64,000 bases of DNA from Mesaphorura yosii (Eukaryota; Arthropoda; Collembola; Poduromorpha; Tullbergiidae): positions 158,478 through 222,477 of the forward strand of contig WIXG01000104.1 of the NCBI GenBank assembly GCA_009869945.1, written 5' to 3'. Every line of letters starts with the position of its first letter. Positions within the stretch are counted from its first letter, which is position 1. The position numbers and the translations under genes were made by a program. Positions 11,309 to 33,459 of the stretch are shown piece by piece. The notes under the pieces were generated by a model. The model made no database searches and was not told where the DNA came from. It saw nothing but the letters and a program-made list of their open reading frames with translations.

Positions 11309-14300
11309 TCTCTTGTAATTTCTCGATGAAGGCACTGACACTTCTCTCTTTGACACTAGAAACTAGACACAATGAGCTGAATTGCTGGATCAGTTACCAA
11401 TTCAATTTAACTAAGCATTCGATACCAAACGTCCACGATTGAACCAGACTCAATTCTGAGATCATGGATCACGCAATCTATGAGGTTCTGTCGTCTTTGG
11501 TGGTGGTGCATGTTTTTATTGATCAAGCAAGCAATATACTCAAACGGTCTCTGAATTAAAAAATGTCAATAGAAACTGTACGTATGGCCAATAGCCAGTC
11601 ATGACTAAATGGATCCGGAGCCAACAAGGAGCAGATTCTCCAGATAATGAACGAATGAGACACGACAAAAGTGAATTTGATTGCATGGGCTGCCAATTAT
11701 GAACGAACTTTGGCAAACTCCACAATCACGGGACTCTGGATAAGGGACACAAACAATTTCGTTTTTTATTAATGTACTTGTAATAATAATGTGATGTTTT
11801 TGTAAATATTTTTGTATTTTTTGATTATGAGGAGAGAAGAGAGATGATTATTTCTTATCCACAAGTACTTACTCAAGTCGTAATAATAAATTGTAGTAAT
11901 ATGACTTACTCTTGTAGTAATAATAATAATGCTTTCTCTGACCTTAACGTAATGAGTTATCAGTGCAACAACAAACTTAGCTTAGAATTACGCACGTGGT
12001 TGGTGAAACGAGACGTTAACTCGGTCTGTTAGAAATTATAAATCACACAATAAAACAGGGTAAGAACAAGTAAGTAGTCACCTCAATAAAAATTTTGATA
12101 CAAAACGCGTACACTCCGTCCGTCTCACTTTCAGTTGTAACTGGTTTTGATGCCTACGCGTGAGTGGCGGCGTGATGAAGTTCACTTGACTTGACTCTTG
12201 GCAGGGCAGGGCAGGGAAAGAGAATTCAAAAATCAGCGGGCGGGGCTTGGGCGGGTGGGGACTCTTATCGTAAGTGCACCGAAAATAAGATAGCGTGTCA
12301 GTGTCTGTCTGTGCTGTGCGATTAGGTTCATATCATATTTCACTTCATGGAAAATACGAAAATTGGTACCGTACAATTTAGAAAGACCCAAAAAGTGTCG
12401 GGTATCGTTTTTGCACTTATTCTTACGTTCTAAAGTGCAATTTGCAATTTGATGTAATGAAAGGAAAAGAAAAAAAAAACAAGTCATTTGCAACAAGAAA
12501 CAACCATGAACTCTGGATTGTGAGACTAGAGTCTAAATGACAAGATTAAGTTAACGTGCCCTATTCGCAATTCGTACTTCATAGTTTAGAGTTACTTAGC
12601 CTATTTATAGTAATAATTAACAACAATGGGATTTTGGGTTCTTTAACACTAGGATATAATGTGTAATAATTTATGTAAGTCATAATAAATCATGTTTCAA
12701 GTCAGGGAAGGGCTTTTGTGTGCTCTTTACATTTTTCAACAAGCTTGGCTTATTTTCTCGACTTCTGTCTCCAAATTCAAAATCGACTACACTTTTACAT
12801 TCTCGTCTACGCTCAACAATCAATCTACGAACGGACATGGCACTGGCACTACGCTGGGCTTGATCTACAACTTGATTGAGTAAAGAATAAGAAGGAAGAA
12901 TCAAAGATTGCTTAAAACGCGTACGCGAATGGCGAATCTATCAACGAGAATTCGTCCTTAGCATCTACCTTTCTAGCGCGTGTATTTCTTTTTCACGTAT
13001 GACTAGAATCAAATAAAACGTAAAACGTTCAAGTATTCATCAAAATTAAGTAAAGTCAAGGTTTAAAAAAGTGAGCATTTGATATTTCACGTCGTCGTTA
13101 AACAAAATCATAAACAGAAACTCAACGCTGTCGCTGTGTATAGCTCAAAGTAATTCAGTTTATGAGTTTCCGTTGCAAGAAAGTCTTGACATGAATTGGC
13201 ATGAGGTTTTGGACTGAAGAAGGGCAGCCGTCTATCGCTACCGTAAAAACGGGGCTCAACAACGAGTAACGGGGCTTTCTCCGAACAACAACGCGTATCA
13301 GCAGTTCTTAATATTACACGTATAGAAATTGGAGGAATACCGAGATGAAGAAACGAGAAAAGAGTCACAAAGGGTCGAGGCTAGGCGAGTTCAATTCTCA
13401 AGGCAATTGGAGTACCATCTTTAAGGACAAGGTTCATCGACGACAAACAACGCTTCGTGTAGTAATTAATTATTACGTACGTAGAAGTATGTACACATTA
13501 GTTCATAAATAGTTCATATGTTCCTGCAGTGATTTACATTATTATTGGGTAACTCGTTAAAAAAGCGGGTGCGCAGCCGGAGTTTCAGGAGTGGAACAAC
13601 AATACAATGCATGAAATCTTGTCTTTTAAAGAGGTGCGTTCATAACAGCGAGCATAGCATTAGCATAGCGGCAGGACCTGCAGCGAGGCTAGCGCTAGGA
13701 AAATAATCATTCGACAACGAGTAACTCGGCTCAACCACGCCACGCGCGCGATTAACGATGAGTTAACCTGACTGGTGATGTGATGGTCAAAGTCGTGAAA
13801 GCTTGAGACTTGGCTAAGGCTCACGAGGCTCGTGTTAATCTTTGCTCTGCTTTGTTTTGTTTAAGCTTCATGCATACGTTAAGCTTCAATCATTCCAACA
13901 ACAATTTGCGACTAGATCGAGTGTTTGAAAGATTAGAAACAAGAAATGCATATAAATGGCTAATCCTAAGTTAAGGGAACCTGATAAAATGTGAAATTGC
14001 TCGCAGTACCGGCCTGCTGAAACAATTTCATCAATAACACTTATACAACTTATGATAATAGAAGTCTACGACTATTTTGCTATTCTTACTTCTGCCTGCC
14101 TGTTGATATCCACTCAGACAAATGAACGCAGCAGAGTTATCCAAGTCCTAATGAGTAGTTGCTAAATACTAGCAAGGAACACGTGCATGTGGGCACTAGA
14201 AGACATGAACTTGTGCAAAATGCGACGTAAAATCAACGTAAAACACAGGCTAAATGAGCAGATAATTAACTCAGACTTGGTTTGGCTGGCAAAATGGTAA

Positions 14301-15096
14301 AACTGTGAGTAAGCTGCAAGTAAAAATGAAGGCGTGCAAAAACAAAGGCTGGGATTTGTTAGTTGTATATTTCAAATCAAAATAAACACGCGTAATGATA
14401 ACGTGAATATATTAATTAATAACGACTACATTTTCTTGTAAACTAAATGATTTGCTAAAACTAAAGCTCAAGGGCGCAACAACAACAAAGGAGGGCAGAT
14501 TAGTTTACAATTTGACAATCAAGGGACATATTCAAAATATGGAATAGACGGACCAAAATGTTGGTAAAGTAGAGTAAAATAAAGTAAAGTCGTAAAGTGA
14601 CTGGTGGCATAAATAAACGATAAAGCTTGAGGGTATTTAATCTAATCGTAGATTAAAGCTATGAATCGATAAACTGACCAATAATCTTCTTCTACTTTGG
14701 ATGGTTGCAAGATTTCAAATTAAACAGCACAGCACACGTGCCAAGCGCAGTCTACTTTGATTTCCGACTCTGGACTCACTTAACTAGACTTCTAATTATG
14801 GATTTTACCGCTGCTAGCTGATTTCTCTCCGGTTGTACGTGTTTTCATGTGCTCGTGTGCTTGATCACATTCATTACCAATTTCTTCCTTGTACAACTAA
14901 ACATCGCAATCGCAGGAGCTTGAAAACTAAACAACTTGTACTTAAAATGATTATTTCACTTGTGTGTCTTTCTCTGTCTTCTACTCCGATAACAGTAATA
15001 AATTCAAGAAGACGCTATGTGAAGATATTTAATATTGGTTTGTTGTTGCTGTTTGCTGGGTGTCGCGAATATTTGAATATGTTGATGGTGGAGACA
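11309..15096. other. Intergenic, between IQUB 5' end and calcineurin A 3' end
   Basis: No recognisable gene. It contains AT-rich stretches with (AAT)n-like runs at about 11785-11935, a G-rich segment at 12201-12260 (listed separately) and a short GCCT repeat at 14093-14102. The part nearest 15096 should include the calcineurin 3' UTR. Open frames here (for example 12233-12496 and 13108-13368) look random. Confidence 0.5.
12201..12260 (+). promoter_or_regulatory. G-rich tract with GC boxes / G-quadruplex pattern
   Basis: Three GGG runs spaced by CA occur at 12203-12216. A second cluster at 12238-12260 has G-runs of 3, 4, 3, 3 and 4 bases separated by 1-3 bases, which fits a G-quadruplex pattern and includes a GGGCGGGG GC box. 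It lies about 0.9 kb upstream of the IQUB start codon. A regulatory role is inference. Confidence 0.35.
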
Positions 15097-24675
<9,579 letters not shown>

Positions 24676-27600
24676 CTGAAAACAGAAGGTACACAATTTA
24701 TCAGTATTCATCCAGAATTGAGCTGGTTATTGCTTATTGATGTCTCACACCCGAAATATAATCAACAGGTGCCACAAATGGCTTGAACCTGATGTTAGCA
24801 GAAATCTTGCAATTTCAACGCAGTTAATTCGTCAGCCAACATAAACAACGACAAAATAACCACTTTCTCATTTTCTTGTAGTTCTTTCATGCAGCCGTCT
24901 GTGATCAGCAAGCCAGAAGCCGTAATTAAGGTGTTATTTACTGGGACTGGCATTGTTTGCCCATTTCTGATTGCTATTGTCAATTTATCGGGTGAAGTGA
25001 ACTCGAGCACGAAATGCCATTTGTCAGTGTACTTTTCTCGTGCACTTTACGTGCTCGCGCTTATAAAATATTCACGGAATCATTTACAATGTACTGTGCG
25101 GGACACGACGGTGTATGCAACATTACACGTGTACAAACGCATCGCTTTCTCCAACCACATAAATACAAACACGCAGTACAGCAGGCATTGGCAGCTGTGG
25201 AGCGAAGAAAATAAAAAAACCAAGTCAGAGACCAAACTTGTGGCTTTTAAATTATCAACGTTTTCAGACAGCCAGCTCGCGTACGAATTGAATCATTACT
25301 GACTGAAAGACTTTCTACTTTGTAGCCCAGTTCAAAGTATTAAGTACTAAGAAGCAGAAACGAAGTGAAGAAAGTGGATGGAAAAGAAATTATCAGGAGC
25401 AATATAATAATTTGGAGAAAGTTCAATTCAATTCACTTTCTTTATCAATAATAAAGAGTTTCATCAACCAGAACCGAGCAACTACGCTCCGCCAGACGGA
25501 GAAGGGCGAAAGGCGAAGGAACGCATTCTTCTTTTTCTATTATATGAAGCATTACCAAACAATTGCTTCATAATTTATTAAGTAGTACTTTCAGGCAGGC
25601 ATTCAAGCTGACCTATACACTCACTACTAACTCTAGGCGCGTACCCAGCGGGAACGGGAATGTTACCCGCCAACCTGTTGAGCTAAGCTGTGCTGATTGA
25701 CTCGATTCAAGTTCCATTCCAAGCAGCCAGCAGGCTGTCGACTGTCAATATAACTTTCGCATTAACCAATGTACGATGGGAATTAAATGCATTCGCTGTA
25801 TCTTAACTTTTACAATGCCAATCAACAGTTTGCAGTGAATTATGGAACAAATCATACTAAACACAAGATTTCTTGATTCTGCGCTGCCAAATGAATCGTT
25901 AAACAAGGGTGTAATGCAATTCGTCTCAAAAAATCAAACTCCCTGCTTCTACTGTCATCATTGCAAAATTAATTCTTGAGAAAAAGAATCGGAAAGCAGA
26001 CGTAGACGTAATCCACTCCCTGGAGTATTTATCTTCCAGCAGACACTAATACGTGTATAAACAGCAACAGCAGCCTGGGCGTTTTTATCTATTTTTGATC
26101 CTCGGCCTTCTCAGCTGCCTGCCTGCGTCATAATCTACACAGCAGTATCTGTCGCACAGAAAGAGGATCCGATCCCACACCTGCGGGCAATGCGATATCT
26201 CTGAAAACGGAACTGGGTACTGTCAGTACAGATTTGAAGTCAGCATCGATTTTGCAATTGCGAAATTGGAATGGGAAGGGAACCTTAAAAAGCGCTGCAG
26301 CCTTCGCCTGTTACTGATTTTGATAACCAGCAAGTCTGCCCCGCAGAGCCTTGCAGAGAGTTACTGTTATTAGTCCCTCTGTAATTAGGCGCTAAGAGTC
26401 CATTCAGACGTCAAACTAGAAAAGAAAAGCAAGCACGTGTTAGTGCTGGAAGAACAATCGAACACAAGCGCTGGCGTGGCGCTGTGCTGCTGTTCTGCAC
26501 TGAACTAATAACAATAATAAAATGACGGCGAGACACGTTCAGTTCACGTTCTTGATTTATGGCTCGCACAATGAGTAATGTTCAAACACGGTCTTATCGA
26601 TCCAATCCGCAGATTCCCAGAAGACTTCGGGTTCGGAGAAAGAAAAGATGAAAGCCAGTAACGAAACGACAACGAGTTTAACGAGAGCATGTCAGTCGTC
26701 AGTAGAATGCCAGCGACTCACTCGTCTGTTACGTCGAACAATTTGCCAGTGCCACTGGTTTCATTGGTTCCAGGAAGAAAAATGTGTTCCTAATCACAAT
26801 TAAACTCCTTACAGCTTAAAAAGCAGTCGCTAGCCTGACCATTGTTCATTGTTGCAATGAGTCGCAATGATAATGAAAAGGCAGGCAGGCACTTGTGAGG
26901 AGGACAGAAAGGAAATGGTTGACAAACCCTTTGTTCGTGATTGTCTTGGTGGCTTCGCTGGCTCTTGTTCCTCTTTCGTTGTCAGTTTTTTCTTTGACTC
27001 CATTCTTGTGCAGTGGTCGGACAAAGAAAGCAAGCACAAACGTGACACAACTCAACTGGAATCTGACATGTTCAAAAGCAACAGGCTGAAGCCAACTAAA
27101 CGCTAAATCTTTACGGCTCAGTTCGCTCGAAACTATTCTGTTGCTTTCATGCTGCTCAAACTAAACTGGGAACCACAAAATATTAATTGCGCGCATTAAT
27201 TTGCATAATCACTTATAATTCATTCTAATAGGCAGGAAAACGTAGACCGAGTGAAGCGGTTAAAAATTAGTCTACTAATTAGTACTGGCTGTCCAATGCC
27301 CAACTTTTAGGACGACGATGTCCTTTTCAAATGCTAATGGACGCGTCTCCTTGCACTTATTAGTACCTTGTTCGTTCTCGATGGTGCTATTGCCTGAAAG
27401 TGGCTTGTTTTGAGTTATCATGAATTTTTATTATTTTTCTTGTAATCTTTTTGTAAGTGCAGGCGAAGGACAAGTCAGTAGAGCAGTTGGAATACAAAAT
27501 GAGGCTACTCAATAGTGGTACAAGCCAGTCAGCTTCTTCAGATGTACATACAAATTAATACCCTGTTTTGCAATACGCTTTTAAGTACACACTCGTTTTC

Positions 27601-30526
27601 CTTCTTGATTACACGGTTAATCGCCTTGTACTCGTACGTTCAAAATTCCGGGAACTTCAGAAGAAAGACAAGGCAAAGAATCGCGTATCGCAACAAAGCC
27701 CCAGGAAAAGACGAAAAGAGAAAAGAAAAATCTTCTTATGCATGCAACAAAGGGTTCAATCTTCAATCCTATTAACGACTCTCTGCTTTTGTGCACATTA
27801 CCTCGTGGATATAATCGCAGATAGAGAAGCAGAAACAGGAGATCAATTGGATTACAGGACCGGATTACAGCTTCCGCAAATCATTTGGAAAAAAGCAGCC
27901 CCGATCATAAGCAACTCATCGCAAATCTGTGCTGTGCAGTTTCTCTCTTAATCTTTGACCTCTTGAATAAACAGCTAAGCAACAGGAATCGTTTGAAACT
28001 CTAAACTCTGGAATCTGTTCGCTGGAATTGCCTAGCGGTCCACTCGCGATCTCGATTCTCAAATTACTATTCGTACTTGATCAAATCCAGACACTCGTAC
28101 TCAAGTTGGAAATTCTTCCACATCCACAAGACGGCACTTTAGAAAATGAAGCCGAAATATTTCGAGTGGGACGGCACGAAATACGATCTTGAATATTTAT
28201 TGCGAGTTTTGCGACCAGTCCGCCCCTGTCTTCATTCCTCGAATTCTTCCGTTCACATTTCTCCCTGGACACGACACGAGTGCCGAGTAGAAAAATGATA
28301 AGTGAGTGAAGGAATGTTGTCAATAAAGCGGCTGTGGCTTCAACTGTTAATATTTCGTCTTCGTGTTGGTGTGTAATATAAAATGAAATGGAAGAGAACG
28401 CGAAACGCGTGAAGAAAAGGACTGTTATTTTTGTATGGTTTTAAAGAAAGTTTGAAATCTTGTTCAAAAATTCGGTTCATCAATGAAATCAAAAATTGCA
28501 CGACGCATTGTAATGGTACATGTTCAAAATACCAGCGCTATAATTCAATCTAAAATTTCGAATGTTAGTAGTTAGTTTACTGAAGAATAACAAAGAGCAA
28601 AAATAAATTCGGTCAATTCATTCATGCATTCACGCGGGCCTACAAATGCGTGAGCCTACGTGGACAACAAAAAATATGTTCTAGTTATATGTAGAATATT
28701 AAAAGGCTGTGAAATTGAAATGCTTTAGATAATTACGTTTGTCCCACAGCAATTGACGAAAACCCAGCAGTTGCAAAATGCGAAAAAGGCAATTTCTAAT
28801 TCATCGCGAAGTTCAAGGCGGCTGGCTGGAAATTGGAACTTGCCTGGCGACTGTGAATCTTTTTGATCCAACAGGAAAGCAGCTGAGGACTGAGGATGAG
28901 TGCGAGCAAGGAAGAGATGTAGAAAAGAAAAGAAATCGATATACCCTTTCCTTTCGGCAATGTGATGTCGATGACGTGTTGTGTCTGTGGGGCTTTTACC
29001 TTTCCTCTTTCGCAGCCCAGCTCAGGCTGTTCAGGTAGTGCTGGCCAAATCTATTACCCTTATCTCTCTCTAACTCTCCAACTCTCTCTGGGCCTCTGCT
29101 TCATGCACTATGCTACACAGTACAGCGTGAATACGAATGGAAATACAGTCGGAGTTACAAGTTACTGGATTTTGAACGCGCGAGCGGTCGCTTGGCATGG
29201 TCCGTCTCACCTTTGCTAACCTCCCGGACGACTCGATCCCGAATTCTATCAACTATTTTCCTTTATCCTTTCAACGGCAGGTGAAACTGGGATGGGACAA
29301 ATTACTTCGTGTACACATTTGCACGTTGGAGACGCTGGTGGCTGGGTTCATTGATTTGTCGTGCCGTTGACGTGCCCGAAACAAAAGAACAACCGAACAA
29401 CGTGAGGCGCTCTGTCATTGTGCCATCATGAATGAAACAGTTTCTGGTTTCAGAGTTACAAATTGGCTTGAACAATTGAGCATTCATCTCCTGACCTTTT
29501 CACACAGAAATAGCTGAAGTAAATTGATCATCGCGTTTAAAAATAGAAAAGTAGAGTAACAATATTAATTTTCGAAAAGCAGTCGAGACAGAATCAGTCG
29601 AATGGGCAACAATTACAGATATAAAAACCGGGCGGCAGGCAAATGGAAGCAATTTCGTTAAGTTACAATAAACCAGCGGCTGGCCACGAATTTTGGCTGC
29701 CATGCCCTGCCACGCGTGATGTGTAACAGATGAATGCTCGAGAGCACTCGCACAGCTCGCATTCTGTAATTTGAAAGGCCCTCGGCTCCTCGCCTTTCCA
29801 TTTCCTTCAACCTTTGCGTGAACTTCTATTGAGGCATAATTACTTGCTTGCCCGCCCGAGCCATTGAGCCATACAGTACAGGGGAAAAGGCCGAAAAGGT
29901 CAAATAGTATGTTGAAAGTTTTGTCGGGCCAAACGGAACAGTGAACATGTGGGCAGTATCGACATTCGAGGCAATACGCGATAGGCGACGCCGAAAGAGG
30001 CACGCGTCTCGCAAAATGCAGCAGTTCGTGCGTGCCAAGCGCTGCACGACCAACAATTACGGCACGAATTGGTTTACAATAATAAATTAAGAAATGCAGG
30101 CGTCTTTGATGTGTTTTAATGGAAATGATTGTAAAGTCTCTAAAAAGGTAAATATTTGAATATAAAGTCAAGTCCCGCAATGCGTCATTCTAATATAAGT
30201 ACTTTCACCATACTGCCTATGCTTCGCTTTCTTTCCTGTCTTTCTCCACGGCAAAGTACAGCAGCAGAGCCAGCCATTTCGGACGGAGCCTCACGCGCGC
30301 TACACAACCACGGCAGGCAAGAACCCGATGGAGCAGCAGCAGAAGCAGAGTAGTGTGTTAGTTGGCGGTTCTGCTGGTAGTTGTTCCTGCCTTTGGTGTT
30401 GGTGTTGATAATATCCAAGCACCAAGCCAGCCTGCCTGCCAGCCGTGTCTGGTGTCCAACATTCGCCAAGCTCATAAAACTATGCATGCTCGTAGCCACA
30501 GCCGTGCCGTGCCATGCCTGTGCTGG

Positions 30527-30549
30527 GGTTCAGCTGCTGCTGCTGCTGA
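30527..30549 (+). repeat. Short (CTG)n trinucleotide run
   Basis: Five consecutive CTG units in the gene-poor region. No associated gene is recognised. Confidence 0.7.
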
Positions 30550-31621
30550 ATAATACACAGCTGTGTAAGTCACAAGTCTTCATATATCAACATCAACACG
30601 TCAACAGTTTTCGTATTAATTGTATCATAACCATTATTATGATTGCGACGTGTTCTTTCTGCTTTCTCCCCTCTCAGCCGTCTGACAGATTCTTTGCAAT
30701 GCAAAAAGCAAAAGCATGATTCATGCTCGACAGACAAAGTAGACCAAACTATAGAAGGCAGGCGCATGCGAATACATATGCAAAAGCATAAGCGTTTCAC
30801 TCAGAAATATGTTCCATGAATATTAAAGTGAAAGGTGTGTGCCCATCATCTTGTTAGGCGGCAGGCAGGCAGGGGAAGTCGCTACTCGCTTTTCTTTCAC
30901 AAGGCAGTGCACAAGTCGAGCATTACACGGCCACTTGTCTACCTTGCAATAAATTTAATATGAAGTTTGAAAGTTGTGTACATTTTTACAAATTGCAATG
31001 AGAGATAAGATGGCAAAGGCACAGACACAATAATGACAGCCCTTCGGAAACAACGCAGTCAACCGTACGTGCGTACGCAGCTTTTATTCTCTTGTACAAC
31101 GACACGAAACGACAAGCGCAGCTTTCCCTTTTTCTTCCGCGAAAGCAAAACTTTCCTTTTATTCCTTGTACAAGAGTTTTGAAGTTGCTTCATTTTTGTA
31201 TATTGATTTTGAATGTTCCAATAGAGAGCAGAGTCAATAATCCGTCCGCGCTATTCAGGAATGACAATAAGAAAATGCATGGCGAGGCTCGCTGCACGGT
31301 AAGAAATTGGTTCACAAACAAGAAACAACAACGCAAATTACCGCAAAACTCCAAACTGTTTCACGTTCCACGCACTACAACCTTAGAGTTACGATCCTGA
31401 ATTCTGAATCTTAATGGATGAGCCACGCACAAAGTCCACTCAATCAGCAATCTCCAGCGTACAAAATGAGTAGAATTCATGAAGCGAGTCGCGAACAGGT
31501 GCCCGCATGCTGCACGAGTCTGATAGAGGACAAACATCACTTGATCAATGTCAGTGGATAAGGTAGCCAGCCTTCAGAGAGAAAGTGTCTCACAAGTTCT
31601 CGTTAAGAATGAAAGTAGTGC

Positions 31622-31642
31622 AAAGCAGGCAGGCAGGCAGGG
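31622..31642 (+). repeat. (GGCA)n short tandem run
   Basis: Four tandem GGCA-type units. Similar three- or four-unit runs occur near 14093, 26107, 26880, 30430, 30861 and 37651, making this the commonest short repeat of the middle of the window. Confidence 0.65.
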
Positions 31643-33427
31643 AGAAAACAATCCGAGAGAACACGAGAAGAGAGTTGTGCGACATTATTACTAACCCTGA
31701 TCACATAATCTTGTCTTCTCATTTTGGTTGATTCCCCAAATGTTCGTCCACAAACCCAAACTAATTTTCTACTTGCTTTATCCATTGAGAATGGGTTTTT
31801 ATACTGTACAGCTAAAGTCACATCAAATTACCGCCTATCACAATCTACGGCTAAGGCATAGGGGCATGGCGTTTGGGATTCTGTGCCTTCATTTCTCCAA
31901 GGTGCACAAAAGAGACAATGAGATAATCTGGCCTAATATCATTATGTACGCGAAATTTGGAGTCTTGCCTTGTCAGAGACCAGCCACAGTCACATAATAA
32001 TCAACATCAACTTTACTCTTGCTGGTCTACCGTGCTAAAATTCCAGCTACTCTTCCAAATTTCAGTTTCCATTCGCTGTCCCATGATTGAATAGCAAATT
32101 AAATTTCAGAACTGTGCAGCTACCGACAGAATATTACAATGAGAACACAATTCCATCTGTCCCGTCCCGTCCTGCCATGCCATGCCAAGTAAGCATTCAG
32201 ACACAAGACGTCCAAAAAATATTGCCGGGGTTTATTACATAAAGTTCCTTACATTTAACATTATTTCGGGGAATTAGTAGACCAGTTTGAGTTTGCTCTG
32301 CGTCATTAATTTGCACAAAAAAGCTGACTTAAACTGCGCCGGCCATTAAAATCAAGTCTCGTTAATGGCGCCTACAAAAGATGGACGAGCAAGCATAGAG
32401 TAAAATATTTCAGGCTCCCAAGCCGTCAGTAGTCCAATGCTTCCACTTGCTTTATGTGCTGGGCTGCGTCTAATCTTGGTTATGATCTCAGAAGTTTCCT
32501 TCTTACTTCTTGCGTAGGCTTGTTAATTATGTTTCGACCGTAATCGGCAGGCATAAATTGTGTCACGTCAGTGCGCACTAACGTATTAACGTTACGTACG
32601 TATGCAAAACGGCGAAACCCTGGCCAGAGGCGGCGGTCTGCCCGCTCTGGTCTGTTGGCTGAGTGAGAAGTTCAGAGATGAAAGTTATTCCCCGGAATAC
32701 GAATTGCGAATAATGTGGAAGTGGGTTGCAATGAACAAAATACTTCCCACGCCTGCTAATATTTGCTTGCTACTCGTTGCTCTGTGTTGTGGTAAAGGAA
32801 AATTACACCTTATGCGGAAGAAAATGAACAATGAAATTATGGCGTTCCAGACACGCGAGATAAAGTTCGCTATCAATCTTTTCTTGTTGGAGTAATGCGA
32901 AAGGAACACTGAAAACCTTTTGTACTATGCGTTTTAATATAATGCTAATGCTACATAATGATGCATAGAATCCCGTATTGTTGCAAGTTAATGCGACATA
33001 AAAAGCGTGTGTGTACTGCACTTTCCATGAATTCGGAACAGAGAGCAAATGCTAGACTCCTAAAAGTGTCAACGTCAATTAAGGTAGCTAAGACGGGCAA
33101 TTAAAGCCTGTTGGTCCCTCCATGAATTTTTCCGTACATATTTTTGGATAGCAATCACATTTCAGAAATAAAGCTGCACAGTGAAGGCGAAGCCCTACTA
33201 ATTATTTTCAACTCCCACCTTTTGACAAAACTCAGTAAGCTTTGAAAGCATTGAAAAGGCTTTTGAAGGAAATATTAGCAGTATTTTGGCAATACGAGTA
33301 TAAGCCGAGTAGGGGAGCGCTTTTAATTAGCTGACGTGAAGAAAGAAATAAAGTGAAATAAATTTTTCCTTCCAGGCGGTTACCTGAATTCAGAAACTTT
33401 CGATTCATCTTTTGTTTACATTTCACA

Positions 33428-33459
33428 CAGCATACGAGCACTTTCATGCTCGTATGCTG
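33428..33459. repeat. Perfect 13-bp inverted repeat (hairpin) with 6-nt loop
   Basis: Arm CAGCATACGAGCA (33428-33440), loop CTTTCA (33441-33446), and the exact reverse complement at 33447-33459. Flanking bases do not extend the pairing. No coding sequence surrounds it. Confidence 0.85.

Noticed and set aside
29211-29262. Possible calcineurin first exon reading DRVVREVSKG before a GTGAGA donor in the right phase
   Set aside because: DRVV fits the family, but four extra residues separate it from the VPLPPSHK block, there is no in-frame ATG before an upstream stop, and the acceptor side is poor. Kept only as a weak lead.
29500-30180. 226-codon open frame on the minus strand, the longest in the gene-poor region
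   Set aside because: Starts with TTG rather than ATG, has no domain-like pattern, overlaps another open frame on the same strand, and its composition looks like translated noncoding DNA.
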